A stretch of 64,000 nucleotides of DNA from Streptomyces sp. 2131.1 (lineage in GTDB: Bacteria > Actinomycetota > Actinomycetes > Streptomycetales > Streptomycetaceae): NCBI RefSeq assembly GCF_900105515.1, contig NZ_FNSY01000001.1:5444001-5508000 (forward strand). Reading direction: 5' to 3'. The notes under the pieces were generated by a model. The model worked only from the letters and a program-made list of their open reading frames with translations. It was not told the origin of the DNA and did not search any database. The number at the start of each line of letters is the position of its first letter. Position 1 is the first letter of the stretch. Both the position numbers and the translations under genes were made by a program. This document shows, in pieces, positions 26,799-35,975 of this stretch.

Positions 26799-28460
26799 AT
26801 GTCCGGGATGAACGCAACAAGCCGTACCAGGCTCAACCAGACGCCGGAATGGGCCGCGCTGGGCAAGCACCGTGAGCAGTTCGGGTCGACCCATCTGCGC
26901 CAGCTGTTCGCGGACGACCCGGAGCGCGGCACCGGGTACACCCTGCGGGTCGGCGACCTGTACCTCGACTACTCCAAGCACCTGGTCACCGACGAGACGC
27001 TGGGACTGCTGCGCGAGCTGGCCGTCGCCACCGACGTCGCCGGGCTGCGCGACGCCATGTTCCGCGGCGAGAAGATCAACACCACCGAGGACCGCGCCGT
27101 CCTGCACACCGCGCTGCGCGCCCCGCGCGACGCCGTGATCGAGGTCGACGGCGAGAACGTGGTGCCGGCCGTTCACGCGGTGCTCGACAAGATGGCGGCG
27201 TTCTCCGACCGCGTCAGGTCGGGGGAGTGGACCGGCCACACCGGCAAGCCGATCAAGAACATCGTCAACATCGGCATCGGCGGCTCCGACCTCGGCCCCG
27301 CCATGGCCTACGAGGTGCTGCGCTCCTTCACGGACCGCTCGCTCACCTTCCGCTTCGTCTCCAACGTCGACGGCGCCGACCTGCACGAGGCCCTCCACGA
27401 CCTGGACCCGGCCGAGACGCTGTTCGTCATCGCCTCGAAGACCTTCACCACGATCGAGACGATCACCAACGCGACCTCCGCCCGGGACTGGCTGCTCACC
27501 GGCCTGAGGGCCGGTCAGGACGCCGTCGCCAAGCACTTCGTGGCGCTGTCGACCAACGCGGAGAAGGTCGCGGACTTCGGCATCGACACGGCCAACATGT
27601 TCGAGTTCTGGGACTGGGTCGGCGGGCGCTACTCGTACGACTCCGCCATCGGCCTCTCGCTGATGATCGCCATCGGCCCGGACCGGTTCCGCGAGATGCT
27701 CGACGGCTTCCACCTCGTCGACGAGCACTTCCGCACCGCCCCCGCCGAGGAGAACGCCCCGCTGCTGCTCGGCCTGCTGGGCGTCTGGTACGGCGCGTTC
27801 TTCGACGCGCAGTCGCACGCGGTGCTGCCCTACAGCCACTACCTGTCCAAGTTCACCGCGTACCTCCAGCAGCTGGACATGGAGTCCAACGGCAAGTCCG
27901 TGGACCGGGACGGCAATCCGGTCGACTGGCAGACCGGCCCGGTCGTCTGGGGCACCCCCGGCACCAACGGCCAGCACGCCTACTACCAGCTGATCCACCA
28001 GGGCACGAAGGTCATCCCGGCCGACTTCATCGGCTTCGCGCAGCCGGTCGACGACCTGCTGCCCGGCCTGGTCGCCCAGCACGACCTGCTGATGGCCAAC
28101 TTCTTCGCCCAGACCCAGGCCCTTGCCTTCGGCAAGACGCCGGACGAGGTGCGCGCCGAGGGCGTCCCGGAGGAGCTGGTGGCGCACAAGACGTTCCGGG
28201 GCGACCACCCGACGACGACGATCCTCGCGGACCGGCTCACCCCGTCCGTCCTCGGCCAGCTGATCGCGTTGTACGAGCACAAGGTCTTCGTCCAGGGCGC
28301 GATCTGGAACATCGACTCCTTCGACCAGTGGGGCGTCGAGCTCGGCAAGGTACTGGCCAAGAAGATCGAGCCCGTCCTGACCGAGGGCAAGGGCGGCGAG
28401 CAGCTGGACAGCTCGACCGCCGCGCTCGTCTCGACGTACCGCGAGCTGCGCGGGCGCTGA
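26799..28460 (+). CDS. pgi: Glucose-6-phosphate isomerase
   Basis: 553 residues; links glycolysis with the pentose-phosphate pathway encoded just downstream on the other strand. Visible family motifs: NIGIGGSDLGPAMAYEVL (about 157-174), SKTFTTIET sugar-phosphate loop, VGGRYSYDSAIGLS, and the C-terminal GVELGKVLAKKI. ATG at 26799 follows GAGAGAAG; a second ATG three codons later is possible. It is an independent unit, closed by a 12-bp hairpin. Confidence 0.97.
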   Translation: MSGMNATSRTRLNQTPEWAALGKHREQFGSTHLRQLFADDPERGTGYTLRVGDLYLDYSKHLVTDETLGLLRELAVATDVAGLRDAMFRGEKINTTEDRAVLHTALRAPRDAVIEVDGENVVPAVHAVLDKMAAFSDRVRSGEWTGHTGKPIKNIVNIGIGGSDLGPAMAYEVLRSFTDRSLTFRFVSNVDGADLHEALHDLDPAETLFVIASKTFTTIETITNATSARDWLLTGLRAGQDAVAKHFVALSTNAEKVADFGIDTANMFEFWDWVGGRYSYDSAIGLSLMIAIGPDRFREMLDGFHLVDEHFRTAPAEENAPLLLGLLGVWYGAFFDAQSHAVLPYSHYLSKFTAYLQQLDMESNGKSVDRDGNPVDWQTGPVVWGTPGTNGQHAYYQLIHQGTKVIPADFIGFAQPVDDLLPGLVAQHDLLMANFFAQTQALAFGKTPDEVRAEGVPEELVAHKTFRGDHPTTTILADRLTPSVLGQLIALYEHKVFVQGAIWNIDSFDQWGVELGKVLAKKIEPVLTEGKGGEQLDSSTAALVSTYRELRGR

Positions 28461-28469
28461 GTCCCGCCC

Positions 28470-28497
28470 GAGGGGCCCCGTTGCGACGGGGCCCCTC
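28470..28497. terminator. Bidirectional hairpin between pgi and a convergent VOC gene
   Basis: GAGGGGCCCCGT (28470-28481) and ACGGGGCCCCTC (28486-28497) pair perfectly around TGCG. The 3' arm overlaps the stop codon of the convergent gene. Confidence 0.8.
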
Positions 28498-28852
28498 AGC
28501 CGTGCGTCGTGTCGATGACGCAGAAGCGGTTGCCCTCCGGGTCCGCCAGTACCACGAAGTCCGGGTCCTCGGGATACAGCTCCCAGTCGGCCTCCGCCGC
28601 GCCGAGCGCGAGCAGCCGGGCCACCTCGGCGTCCTGCTCCTCCGTGTAGAGGTCGAGGTGGACCCGGGGGATCTCCTGCACCGGGGAGTCGCTGCGGCCC
28701 AGCGAGAGCCCGACGCCCGGCCCCTCGGCGGGAACCAGGACCACCCAGTCCTCCGTGGCCGGTTCCCGCTCCACGTAACCCAGGGCCGCCTTCCAGAAGG
28801 CGGCCGCCCGCGCCACGTCCGACGCGCCCATCACCACGGTTCCGATGTGCAT
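28496..28852 (-). CDS. VOC (glyoxalase/bleomycin-resistance fold) protein
   Basis: 118 residues in two beta-alpha-beta-beta-beta units: MHIGTVVMGASDVARAAAFWKAALGY at the start and a second half ending in VVLADPEGNRFCVI, the classical family end. Members chelate a metal or bind small ligands; the activity here is not predictable. The ATG at 28852 is supported only weakly (AAAGGCTCGGCCC upstream). It lies between the pgi terminator and the terminator of the pentose-phosphate operon, so it is transcribed alone. Confidence 0.82.
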   Translation of the reverse strand: MHIGTVVMGASDVARAAAFWKAALGYVEREPATEDWVVLVPAEGPGVGLSLGRSDSPVQEIPRVHLDLYTEEQDAEVARLLALGAAEADWELYPEDPDFVVLADPEGNRFCVIDTTHG

Positions 28853-28904
28853 GGGCCGAGCCTTTCACGGACCGGCCCCGGAAACGCGGGCCCCGTAAAA
28901 GCGG

Positions 28905-28940
28905 CGGGCCCGGTCCGCTCCTCGGAGCGGACCGGGCCCG
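28905..28940 (-). terminator. Terminator of the tkt-tal-zwf-opcA-pgl operon
   Basis: A perfect 16-bp stem, 28905-28920 with 28925-28940, closed by CTCG, 24 bases beyond the pgl stop on the minus strand. Confidence 0.85.
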
Positions 28941-28963
28941 GTGGGAAGCCCGCTGACGGCAGG

Positions 28964-29749
28964 TCAGGCGGCGGCCGGCGGGTACAGGGCGCGGGGGAGG
29001 CGGGAGGCCGCCGCCGCGTCCAGCAGCCACAGCGTGCGGCCGCGGCCGTACGCACCGGCCGCCGGGGCCTGGATCTCCCCGGCCCCCGACAGGGCGATGG
29101 CCACGGCCTCCGCCTTGTCCTCGCCCGCGGCCAGCAGCCACACCTCGCGCGCCGCCCGGATGGCGGGCAGCGTCAGCGAGACCCGTACCGGCGGCGGCTT
29201 CGGCGCACCGTGCACACCGACGACGGTGCGCTCGGTCTCCCGTACCGCGGGCAGTTCCGGGAAGAGCGAGGCGACATGGGTGTCGGGGCCGACGCCCAGC
29301 ATCAGCACGTCGAACTCCGGCACCGGGCCGTGGTCCTGCGGCGCCGAAGCGGCCGCCAGCTCGGCCGCGTACCCGGCGGCCGCCGCGTCGGCATCCGGGC
29401 CGTAGGGGCCGTCCGAGGCGGGCATGACGTGCACCCGGGACGGGTCCAGGGGCACGGCGTCGAGCAGCGCCTCGCGGGCCTGGGTGATGTTCCGCTCGGG
29501 GTCGCCCTCGGGCAGGAACCGCTCGTCGCCCCACCACAGGTCGAGGCGCGACCAGTCGACCGCGTCCCGGGCGGGCGCGGCGGCGAGCGCGGCCAGCAGG
29601 CCGTTGCCGTTGCGCCCGCCGGTGAGCACCACCGAGGCGTCGCCGCGCGCGGCCTGGGCGTCCACGATCTTCGTGATCAGCCGGGCCGCCGCGGCCTGCG
29701 CCATCAGCTCCTTGTCGCGGTGCACGACGAGCTGCGGTACTCCGGTCAC
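28964..29749 (-). CDS. pgl: 6-phosphogluconolactonase
   Basis: 261 residues; hydrolyses 6-phosphogluconolactone from Zwf. DevB/Pgl family motifs are present: VVLTGGRNGNGLLAAL (about 43-58), the catalytic region LWWGDERFLPEGDPERN, and DVLMLGVGPDTHVASLFP. The GTG at 29749 overlaps the opcA stop by 4 bases, so it is coupled; the longer open frame to 30214 lies inside opcA. Last gene of the pentose-phosphate operon. Confidence 0.94.
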   Translation of the reverse strand: MTGVPQLVVHRDKELMAQAAAARLITKIVDAQAARGDASVVLTGGRNGNGLLAALAAAPARDAVDWSRLDLWWGDERFLPEGDPERNITQAREALLDAVPLDPSRVHVMPASDGPYGPDADAAAAGYAAELAAASAPQDHGPVPEFDVLMLGVGPDTHVASLFPELPAVRETERTVVGVHGAPKPPPVRVSLTLPAIRAAREVWLLAAGEDKAEAVAIALSGAGEIQAPAAGAYGRGRTLWLLDAAAASRLPRALYPPAAA

Positions 29750-30759
29750 TTCGCCGCCGCCTTCTTGGCCGGAGCGGCCTTCTTCGCGGGAGGCGTCGGG
29801 TCCGCGGCCTTCTTGGCCGGAGCGTCCGCGTCCTTCCTGTCGAGGTGCTCCACGCCGAACTTCACCGTCGACTCGTAGATGTTGTCCGGGTCGAGGCGGC
29901 GCAGTTCCTCCGCGAGCAGCTCCGCCGTCTCGCGGCGCTTGAGCGCCACCGCGCGGTCCGGCTGACCCACCATGCAGAGCGTGGCGAGCGAGCCGTCGGC
30001 CCGGTCCAGGACGATGTCGCCGTTCTTCGTGGTCATCCGGACGGCCGTCAGGCCGGGGCCGCCGGACGTGGTGCGCTCCACCGGGACGCCGAGCCGGTCC
30101 GCGAGCCACATGGCCAGCAGCTCGCAGCTCGGGTTGTCCGACTCGCCCTCGACCGTGGCCGAGACGACCTCGGCCGGCTGCTGGTCGAGCGCCGCCGCCA
30201 GCATCGAGCGCCACGGCGTGATGCGCGTCCAGGCCAGGTCCGTGTCACCGGGCTGGTAGGTCTGGGCGCGCATCGCCAGCTCTTCGAGCGGGTGCTCGGC
30301 CGAGTAGGTGTCGGTGATCCGGCGCTGGGCCAGCGCGCCGAGCGCGTCCTTCGCCGGGTCGGCGGGGGAGTCCTGCGGCCACCACACCACCACCGGGGCG
30401 TCCGGCAGCAGCAGCGGCAGGACGACCGACTGGGCGTGGTTGGCCAGCTCGCCGTGGAGCCGCAGAACCACGGTCTCGCCGGAGCCCGAGTCGGAACCGA
30501 CCCGGATCTCGGCGTCGAGGCGCGCGTCTCGGCGGGTGCGCGGCGAACGGCTGAGCCGCTTGATGACCGCGATGATCCGCGAGGGGTGCTCGCGCGAGGA
30601 GTCGCTCGCGGCCTTCAGCGCGTCGTAGGCGTTCTCCTCGTCGGTGACGATGACGAGGGTGAGCACCATCCCGATCGCCGGGGCGCCGACCGCGCGCCGG
30701 GCCGAGACGAGCGCCTGGTTGATCTTGCTGGACGTGGTTTCCGTGAGATCGATCTTCAT
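29746..30759 (-). CDS. opcA: Glucose-6-phosphate dehydrogenase assembly protein OpcA
   Basis: 337 residues. OpcA activates or assembles Zwf in cyanobacteria and actinobacteria. The core carries VVWWPQDSPADP, ITDTYSA, WTRITPWRSMLAAALDQ and the later LVGQPDR-type region (CMVGQPDRAVALKRRE). The last 30 residues are a Lys/Ala/Pro tail with repeated PAKKAA units, like the tail of UvrA in this window. ATG overlaps the zwf stop by 4 bases (ATGA). The fixed zwf-opcA-pgl order supports the call. Confidence 0.95.
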   Translation of the reverse strand: MKIDLTETTSSKINQALVSARRAVGAPAIGMVLTLVIVTDEENAYDALKAASDSSREHPSRIIAVIKRLSRSPRTRRDARLDAEIRVGSDSGSGETVVLRLHGELANHAQSVVLPLLLPDAPVVVWWPQDSPADPAKDALGALAQRRITDTYSAEHPLEELAMRAQTYQPGDTDLAWTRITPWRSMLAAALDQQPAEVVSATVEGESDNPSCELLAMWLADRLGVPVERTTSGGPGLTAVRMTTKNGDIVLDRADGSLATLCMVGQPDRAVALKRRETAELLAEELRRLDPDNIYESTVKFGVEHLDRKDADAPAKKAADPTPPAKKAAPAKKAAAK

Positions 30760-32288
30760 GGCCGGCGCCAGCTCCGTCCGTCGCGTGCGAGCATCTCGTC
30801 CGCCTCGGCCGGACCCCAGGTGCCGGCCGGGTACTGGGCGGGCTTGCCGTGCTTGTCCCAGTACTCCTCGATCGGGTCGAGGATGTTCCAGGAGAGCTCG
30901 ACCTCCTGGTGGCGCGGGAAGAGGTTGGCGTCGCCGAGCAGGACGTCGAGGATGAGCCGCTCGTACGCCTCCGGGCTGGACTCCGTGAAGGACTCGCCGT
31001 ACGCGAAGTCCATCGTGACGTCCCGGACCTCCATCGAGGTGCCGGGCACCTTGGAGCCGAACCGCACCGTGACGCCCTCGTCCGGCTGCACCCGGATGAC
31101 CAGGGCGTTGCCGCCGAGCTCCTCGGTCGCGCCGGACTCGAAGGGCAGGTACGGGGCGCGCTTGAAGACGACCGCGATCTCCGTGACCCGGCGGCCGAGC
31201 CGCTTGCCGGTGCGCAGGTAGAACGGGACGCCCGCCCAGCGGCGGTTGTTGATCGTCAGCTTGATCGCGGCGAAGGTGTCGGTCTTCGACTTGGGGTCGA
31301 TACCGTCCTCCTCCAGATAGCCGAGGGCCTCCTCGCCGCCCTGCCAGGCGTGCGTGTACTGGCCGCGCACGGTGTGCTTGCCCAGGTCCTCGGGCAGCTC
31401 CACCGCGGTGAGCACCTTGAGCTTCTCGGCGACCAGGGCCTTGGGGTGGAAGGAGCCGGGCTCCTCCATCGCGGTCAGCGCGAGCAGCTGCAGCAGGTGG
31501 TTCTGGATGACGTCACGGGCGGCGCCGATGCCGTCGTAGTAGCCGGCGCGGCCGCCGATGCCGATGTCCTCGGCCATCGTGATCTGCACGTGGTCGACGT
31601 AACTGCGGTTCCAGATCGGTTCCCACATCGTGTTGGCGAAGCGCAGCGCCAGGATGTTCTGGACCGTCTCCTTGCCGAGGTAGTGGTCGATCCGGAAGAC
31701 CTCGTTCGGCGGGAAGACGTCGTGCACGAGCTGGTTGAGCTCCTGCGCGCTCTTCAGGTCGTGGCCGAACGGCTTCTCGATGACGGCGCGCCGCCAGCTG
31801 CCGTCCTTCTGGTCGGCCAGCCCGTGCTTCTTGAGCTGCTGGACGACCTTGGGGAAGAACTTCGGCGGGACGGACAGGTAGAAGGCGAAGTTGCCGCCCG
31901 TGCCCTGCGCCTTGTCCAGCTCCTCGATCGTGGCCCTGAGGGTCTCGAAGGCCACGTCGTCGTCGAAGTTGCCCTGCACGAAGCGCATGCCCTGGCTGAG
32001 CTGCTGCCAGACCTCTTCGCGGAAGGGCGTACGGGAATGCTCCTTGACGGCGTCGTGCACGACCTGGGCGAAGTCCTCGTCCTCCCAGTCGCGGCGTGCG
32101 AAGCCGATGAGCGAGAAGCCCGGCGGCAGCAGGCCGCGGTTGGCCAGGTCGTAGACGGCGGGCATCAGCTTTTTACGGGACAAATCGCCCGTGACGCCAA
32201 AGATGACCAGGCCCGACGGCCCCGCGATGCGCGGGAGCCGTCGGTCCTGGGCGTCACGGAGCGGGTTGGCTCCGGGAACACCAGACAA
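30756..32288 (-). CDS. zwf: Glucose-6-phosphate 1-dehydrogenase
   Basis: 510 residues; first step of the oxidative pentose-phosphate pathway and a main source of NADPH. Dinucleotide motif GVTGDLSRKKLMP (about 28-40) and the active-site RIDHYLGKE (about 198-206) are intact, as is EKPFGHD. The start is a rare TTG at 32288, 5 bases after the tal stop; GGAGGG lies 9 bases upstream and no ATG or GTG in frame precedes the conserved NPLRDAQDRRLPRI stretch. It overlaps opcA by 4 bases. Confidence 0.96.
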   Translation of the reverse strand: MSGVPGANPLRDAQDRRLPRIAGPSGLVIFGVTGDLSRKKLMPAVYDLANRGLLPPGFSLIGFARRDWEDEDFAQVVHDAVKEHSRTPFREEVWQQLSQGMRFVQGNFDDDVAFETLRATIEELDKAQGTGGNFAFYLSVPPKFFPKVVQQLKKHGLADQKDGSWRRAVIEKPFGHDLKSAQELNQLVHDVFPPNEVFRIDHYLGKETVQNILALRFANTMWEPIWNRSYVDHVQITMAEDIGIGGRAGYYDGIGAARDVIQNHLLQLLALTAMEEPGSFHPKALVAEKLKVLTAVELPEDLGKHTVRGQYTHAWQGGEEALGYLEEDGIDPKSKTDTFAAIKLTINNRRWAGVPFYLRTGKRLGRRVTEIAVVFKRAPYLPFESGATEELGGNALVIRVQPDEGVTVRFGSKVPGTSMEVRDVTMDFAYGESFTESSPEAYERLILDVLLGDANLFPRHQEVELSWNILDPIEEYWDKHGKPAQYPAGTWGPAEADEMLARDGRSWRRP

Positions 32289-32293
32289 AGTGG

Positions 32294-33412
32294 TCAGCCC
32301 TCCGAGGGGGCGAGGCGCTTGAGCTCCGCCTCGGTCGAGTTCAGCAGGTCATTCCAGGACGTCTCGAACTTCTCGACGCCCTCGTCCTCCAGTACCTGCA
32401 CGACGTCGTCGTAGTCGACGCCGAGCTTCTTGATGGTGTCGAGGTCCGCGCGGGCCTGGTCGTAGGCACCGGCGACGGTGTTGCCGGTGACCTCGCCGTG
32501 GTCCGCCACCGCGTCCAGAGTCGCCTCCGGCATGGTGTTGACCGTGTTCGGGGCGACGAGGTCGACGACGTACAGGGTGTCCTTGAGGGCCGGGTCCTTC
32601 ACGCCGGTCGAGGCCCACAGGGGACGCTGCTTGTTGGCGTGCGCCTTGTCCAGGGCGGCCCAGCGCTCACCGGCGAAGACCTCCTCGTACGCCTCGTAGG
32701 CCAGGCGGGCGTTGGCCAGGGCGGACTTGCCCTTCGCGGCCTTCGCCTCCTCGCCGCCGACGGCGTCCAGGCGCTTGTCGATCTCGGTGTCCACACGGGA
32801 CACGAAGAAGGACGCCACCGAGTGGATCTTCGAGAGGTCCAGGCCCGCGGCCTTCGCCTTCTCCAGGCCCGCCAGGTAGGCGTCCATGACCGCGCGGTAG
32901 CGCTCCAGCGAGAAGATCAGCGTGACGTTGACGCTGATGCCCCGGCCGATCGTCTCGGTGATCGCGGGCAGGCCCGCCTTGGTCGCCGGGATCTTGATGA
33001 GCGTGTTCGGGCGGTCCACCAGCCAGGCCAGCTGCTTGGCCTCGGCGACCGTGGCCGTCGTGTTGTGCGCCAGGCGCGGGTCGACCTCGATGGAGACCCG
33101 GCCGTCCTGGCCGTCCGTCGCGTCGAAGACCGGACGCAGGATGTCGGCCGCGTCACGGACGTCCGCGGTGGTGATCATGCGGATCGCCTCCTCCACGGTC
33201 ACCTTGCGGGCCGCGAGGTCGGCGAGCTGCTGGTCGTAGCCGTCGCCCTGCGAGATGGCCTTCTGGAAGATCGACGGGTTGGTCGTGACCCCCACGACGT
33301 GGCTCTGGTCGATCAGCTCCGCCAGATTGCCCGACGTGATCCGCTTGCGCGAGAGGTCGTCGAGCCAGATCGCCACGCCCTCGTCGGAGAGGCGCTTGAG
33401 TGCGTCTGTCAT
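32294..33412 (-). CDS. tal: Transaldolase
   Basis: 372 residues, the long actinobacterial type. Schiff-base enzyme moving dihydroxyacetone units between sugar phosphates. Motifs: GVTTNPSIFQKAI (about 40-52), IKIPATKAGLPAI with the catalytic lysine region, NVTLIFSLERY, and WASTGVKDP near the end. ATG at 33412 follows TAGGAGATGC. It lies 34 bases after tkt and 5 bases before zwf. Confidence 0.96.
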   Translation of the reverse strand: MTDALKRLSDEGVAIWLDDLSRKRITSGNLAELIDQSHVVGVTTNPSIFQKAISQGDGYDQQLADLAARKVTVEEAIRMITTADVRDAADILRPVFDATDGQDGRVSIEVDPRLAHNTTATVAEAKQLAWLVDRPNTLIKIPATKAGLPAITETIGRGISVNVTLIFSLERYRAVMDAYLAGLEKAKAAGLDLSKIHSVASFFVSRVDTEIDKRLDAVGGEEAKAAKGKSALANARLAYEAYEEVFAGERWAALDKAHANKQRPLWASTGVKDPALKDTLYVVDLVAPNTVNTMPEATLDAVADHGEVTGNTVAGAYDQARADLDTIKKLGVDYDDVVQVLEDEGVEKFETSWNDLLNSTEAELKRLAPSEG

Positions 33413-33446
33413 GAGAAATGCATCTCCTACTAGTCGTATAACGGCG

Positions 33447-35534
33447 TCAGCGCGTGGCGGCGGCGAGGGATTCCCGGGCGGCCTCGGCGACGTGCTCGCC
33501 GGTGAAGCCGAACTCCCGGAACAGGACCTTGGCGTCCGCCGAAGCGCCGAAGTGCTCCAGCGACACGATCCGGCCGGCGTCGCCGACGTACCGGTGCCAG
33601 GTCAGGCCGATGCCCGCTTCCACGGCCACACGGGCCTTGACCGACGGCGGCAGAACGCTGTCCTTGTAACCCTGTTCCTGCTCCTCGAACCACTCGACAC
33701 ACGGCATCGACACCACACGGGTCGGAATTCCGGCCGCCTGGAGCTCCTCGCGCGCCTCCACGGCGAGCTGGACCTCGGAGCCCGTGCCGATCAGCACGAC
33801 CTGCGGCTGGCCGCCCTCGGCCTCGAAGAGCACGTATCCGCCCTTGGCCGCGTCCTCGTTCGCCTCGTACGTCGGCACGCCCTGGCGGGTCAGCGCCAGA
33901 CCGTGCGGGGCGCCCTTGCCGAACACCTTGGTGTAGCGGCGCAGGATCTCGCGCCAGGCGATGGCGGTCTCGTTGGCATCGGCCGGGCGCACGACGTTGA
34001 GGCCCGGGATGGCGCGCAGCGAGGCCAGGTGCTCCACCGGCTGGTGGGTCGGGCCGTCCTCGCCGAGGCCGATCGAGTCGTGCGTCCACACGTAGGTCAC
34101 CGGAAGGTGCATCAGCGCGGACAGGCGCACGGCGTTGCGCATGTAGTCGGAGAACACCAGGAAGGTGCCGCCGTAGATGCGGGTGTTGCCGTGCAGCGCG
34201 ATGCCGTTCATCGCGGCGGCCATGGCGTGCTCGCGGATGCCGAAGTGGACCGTGCGGCCGTACGGGTCGGCCTCCGGCAGCGGGTTGCCCGCCGGGAGGA
34301 ACGACGACGTCTTGTCGATCGTGGTGTTGTTCGAGCCGGCCAGGTCGGCGGAGCCGCCCCACAGCTCGGGGATGATCCCGCCGAGCGCCTGGAGCACCTT
34401 GCCGGACGCGGCGCGGGTGGCGACGCCCTTGCCGGTCTCGAAGACCGGGAGGCTGTCCTCCCAGCCCTTGGGCAGCTCGCCCGCGGCGATGCGGTCGAAG
34501 TCGGCGGCGCGCTCCGGGTTGCCGGCGCGCCAGGCGTCGAAGCCCTTCTGCCACTCGGCCTTGGCCTCGCGGCCGCGGTCCAGGGCGGCGCGGGTGTGCG
34601 CGATGACCTCGTCGGGGACCTCGAAGCTCTTCTCCGGGTCGAAGCCGAGCACCCTCTTGGTCGCGGCGACCTCGTCGTCGCCGAGCGCCGAGCCGTGCGA
34701 GGCCTCGGTGTTCTGGGCGTGCGGGGCGGGCCAGGCGATGATCGAGCGGGCCGCGATGAACGACGGGCGCTCGGTCTCGGCCTTGGCGGCCAGCAGCGCG
34801 TTGTAGAGGCCCTCGGGGTCCAGGTCGCCGTTGGGCAGCTGGTCGACGCGCTGGACGTGCCAGCCGTACGCCTCGTAGCGCTTGACGGTGTCCTCGGAGA
34901 CCGCGGTCTCCGTGTCGCCCTCGATGGAGATGTGGTTGTCGTCCCACAGCAGGACCAGGTTGCCGAGCTTCTGGTGGCCGGCCAGGGAGGACGCCTCGGC
35001 CGAGATGCCCTCCTGGAGGCAGCCGTCACCGGCGACGACCCACACCATGTGGTCGAAGGGGGAGGTGCCGGGGGCGGCCTCCGGGTCGAACAGACCGCGC
35101 TCGTAGCGGGCGGCCATGGCCATGCCCACCGCGTTGGCGACACCCTGGCCCAGCGGGCCGGTCGTCGTCTCCACACCGGTGGTGTGGCCGTACTCGGGGT
35201 GCCCCGGGGTCTTGGAGCCCCAGGTGCGGAACGACTTCAGGTCATCGAGCTCCAGGCCGTAGCCGGCCAGGTAGAGCTGGATGTACAGGGTCAGGCTGCT
35301 GTGGCCCGCCGAGAGCACGAACCGGTCGCGGCCGGTCCACTCCGCGTCCGCGGGGTCGTGCCGCATCACCTTCTGGAAGATGGTGTACGCGGCGGGAGCC
35401 AGGCTCATGGCCGTACCCGGGTGGCCGTTTCCGACTTTCTGTACGGCGTCCGCGGCGAGGACGCGGACGGTGTCCACGGCCCGCTGGTCCAATTCGGTCC
35501 ACTGGAGGTCTGTGGTGGTCGGCTTGGTGCTCAC
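33447..35534 (-). CDS. tkt: Transketolase
   Basis: 695 residues; thiamine-diphosphate enzyme of the non-oxidative pentose-phosphate pathway. The cofactor-binding GDGCLQEGISAEASSLAGHQKL and LLWDDNHISIEG (about 160-195) are intact; substrate and pyrimidine-domain motifs include GNGHPGTAMSLAPAAY, FGIREHAMAAAMNGIALHG and THDSIGLGEDGPTHQPVE. It begins at GTG 35534; AGAGGAG lies somewhat far upstream (about 12 bases). First gene of tkt-tal-zwf-opcA-pgl, facing away from ctaB across 441 bases. Confidence 0.98.
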   Translation of the reverse strand: MSTKPTTTDLQWTELDQRAVDTVRVLAADAVQKVGNGHPGTAMSLAPAAYTIFQKVMRHDPADAEWTGRDRFVLSAGHSSLTLYIQLYLAGYGLELDDLKSFRTWGSKTPGHPEYGHTTGVETTTGPLGQGVANAVGMAMAARYERGLFDPEAAPGTSPFDHMVWVVAGDGCLQEGISAEASSLAGHQKLGNLVLLWDDNHISIEGDTETAVSEDTVKRYEAYGWHVQRVDQLPNGDLDPEGLYNALLAAKAETERPSFIAARSIIAWPAPHAQNTEASHGSALGDDEVAATKRVLGFDPEKSFEVPDEVIAHTRAALDRGREAKAEWQKGFDAWRAGNPERAADFDRIAAGELPKGWEDSLPVFETGKGVATRAASGKVLQALGGIIPELWGGSADLAGSNNTTIDKTSSFLPAGNPLPEADPYGRTVHFGIREHAMAAAMNGIALHGNTRIYGGTFLVFSDYMRNAVRLSALMHLPVTYVWTHDSIGLGEDGPTHQPVEHLASLRAIPGLNVVRPADANETAIAWREILRRYTKVFGKGAPHGLALTRQGVPTYEANEDAAKGGYVLFEAEGGQPQVVLIGTGSEVQLAVEAREELQAAGIPTRVVSMPCVEWFEEQEQGYKDSVLPPSVKARVAVEAGIGLTWHRYVGDAGRIVSLEHFGASADAKVLFREFGFTGEHVAEAARESLAAATR

Positions 35535-35975
35535 CCTGAGTCAGGGCTCCTCTCCAACTGTTGTAGACCGGTGACTTCGACCGCACCGGATGCTGTCGAG
35601 CCTACCCCCGTCCGGACCCGTGATTTCCGGCTCCTACCAGGGTGCGGGCGGCCCGCGGAATCCGCCTCCCGTATGAGCGGAAGGGCTCACCGATGGGCTT
35701 CTCCGATGAGCGCGCGGACCCACTCCTGGGCGCTCCGAAGAGCGGCCCGGAGCGCGGTTGCGAGGCCCCCGGAAGCGATCCGCGCGAGCGCTGCGACACC
35801 AGTGCGTCACTCGTGCGTACGAGAAGGGTCGCGGCGGCCGTCCGCGCCACATCAACACGACCCCACCCCCGCGAAGGGCGGCCTGTCCCCAACGTCTACA
35901 GTGGTCGGGTTCGCGCAAGTCTTCACTGGGCCCTCACGCCCGGAGCTTGCTGGGATTTCTCTGTCAGGGGTGTGC
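35535..35975. other. 441-base non-coding divergent region between tkt and ctaB
   Basis: No gene in here looks real: open frames on both strands are arginine/glycine-rich, lack ribosome sites and lose the third-position G/C bias. The region must hold the divergent tkt and ctaB promoters. A possible minus-strand -10 TAGGCT is at 35599-35604, and TACAGT at 35897-35902 is a possible plus-strand -10; neither has a convincing -35. I found no strong hairpin. Confidence 0.5.

Noticed and set aside
35602..35892. 96-residue minus-strand open frame in the tkt-ctaB gap
   Set aside because: Arg/Gly/Ser-rich, no ribosome site, no third-position GC bias; treated as promoter region.
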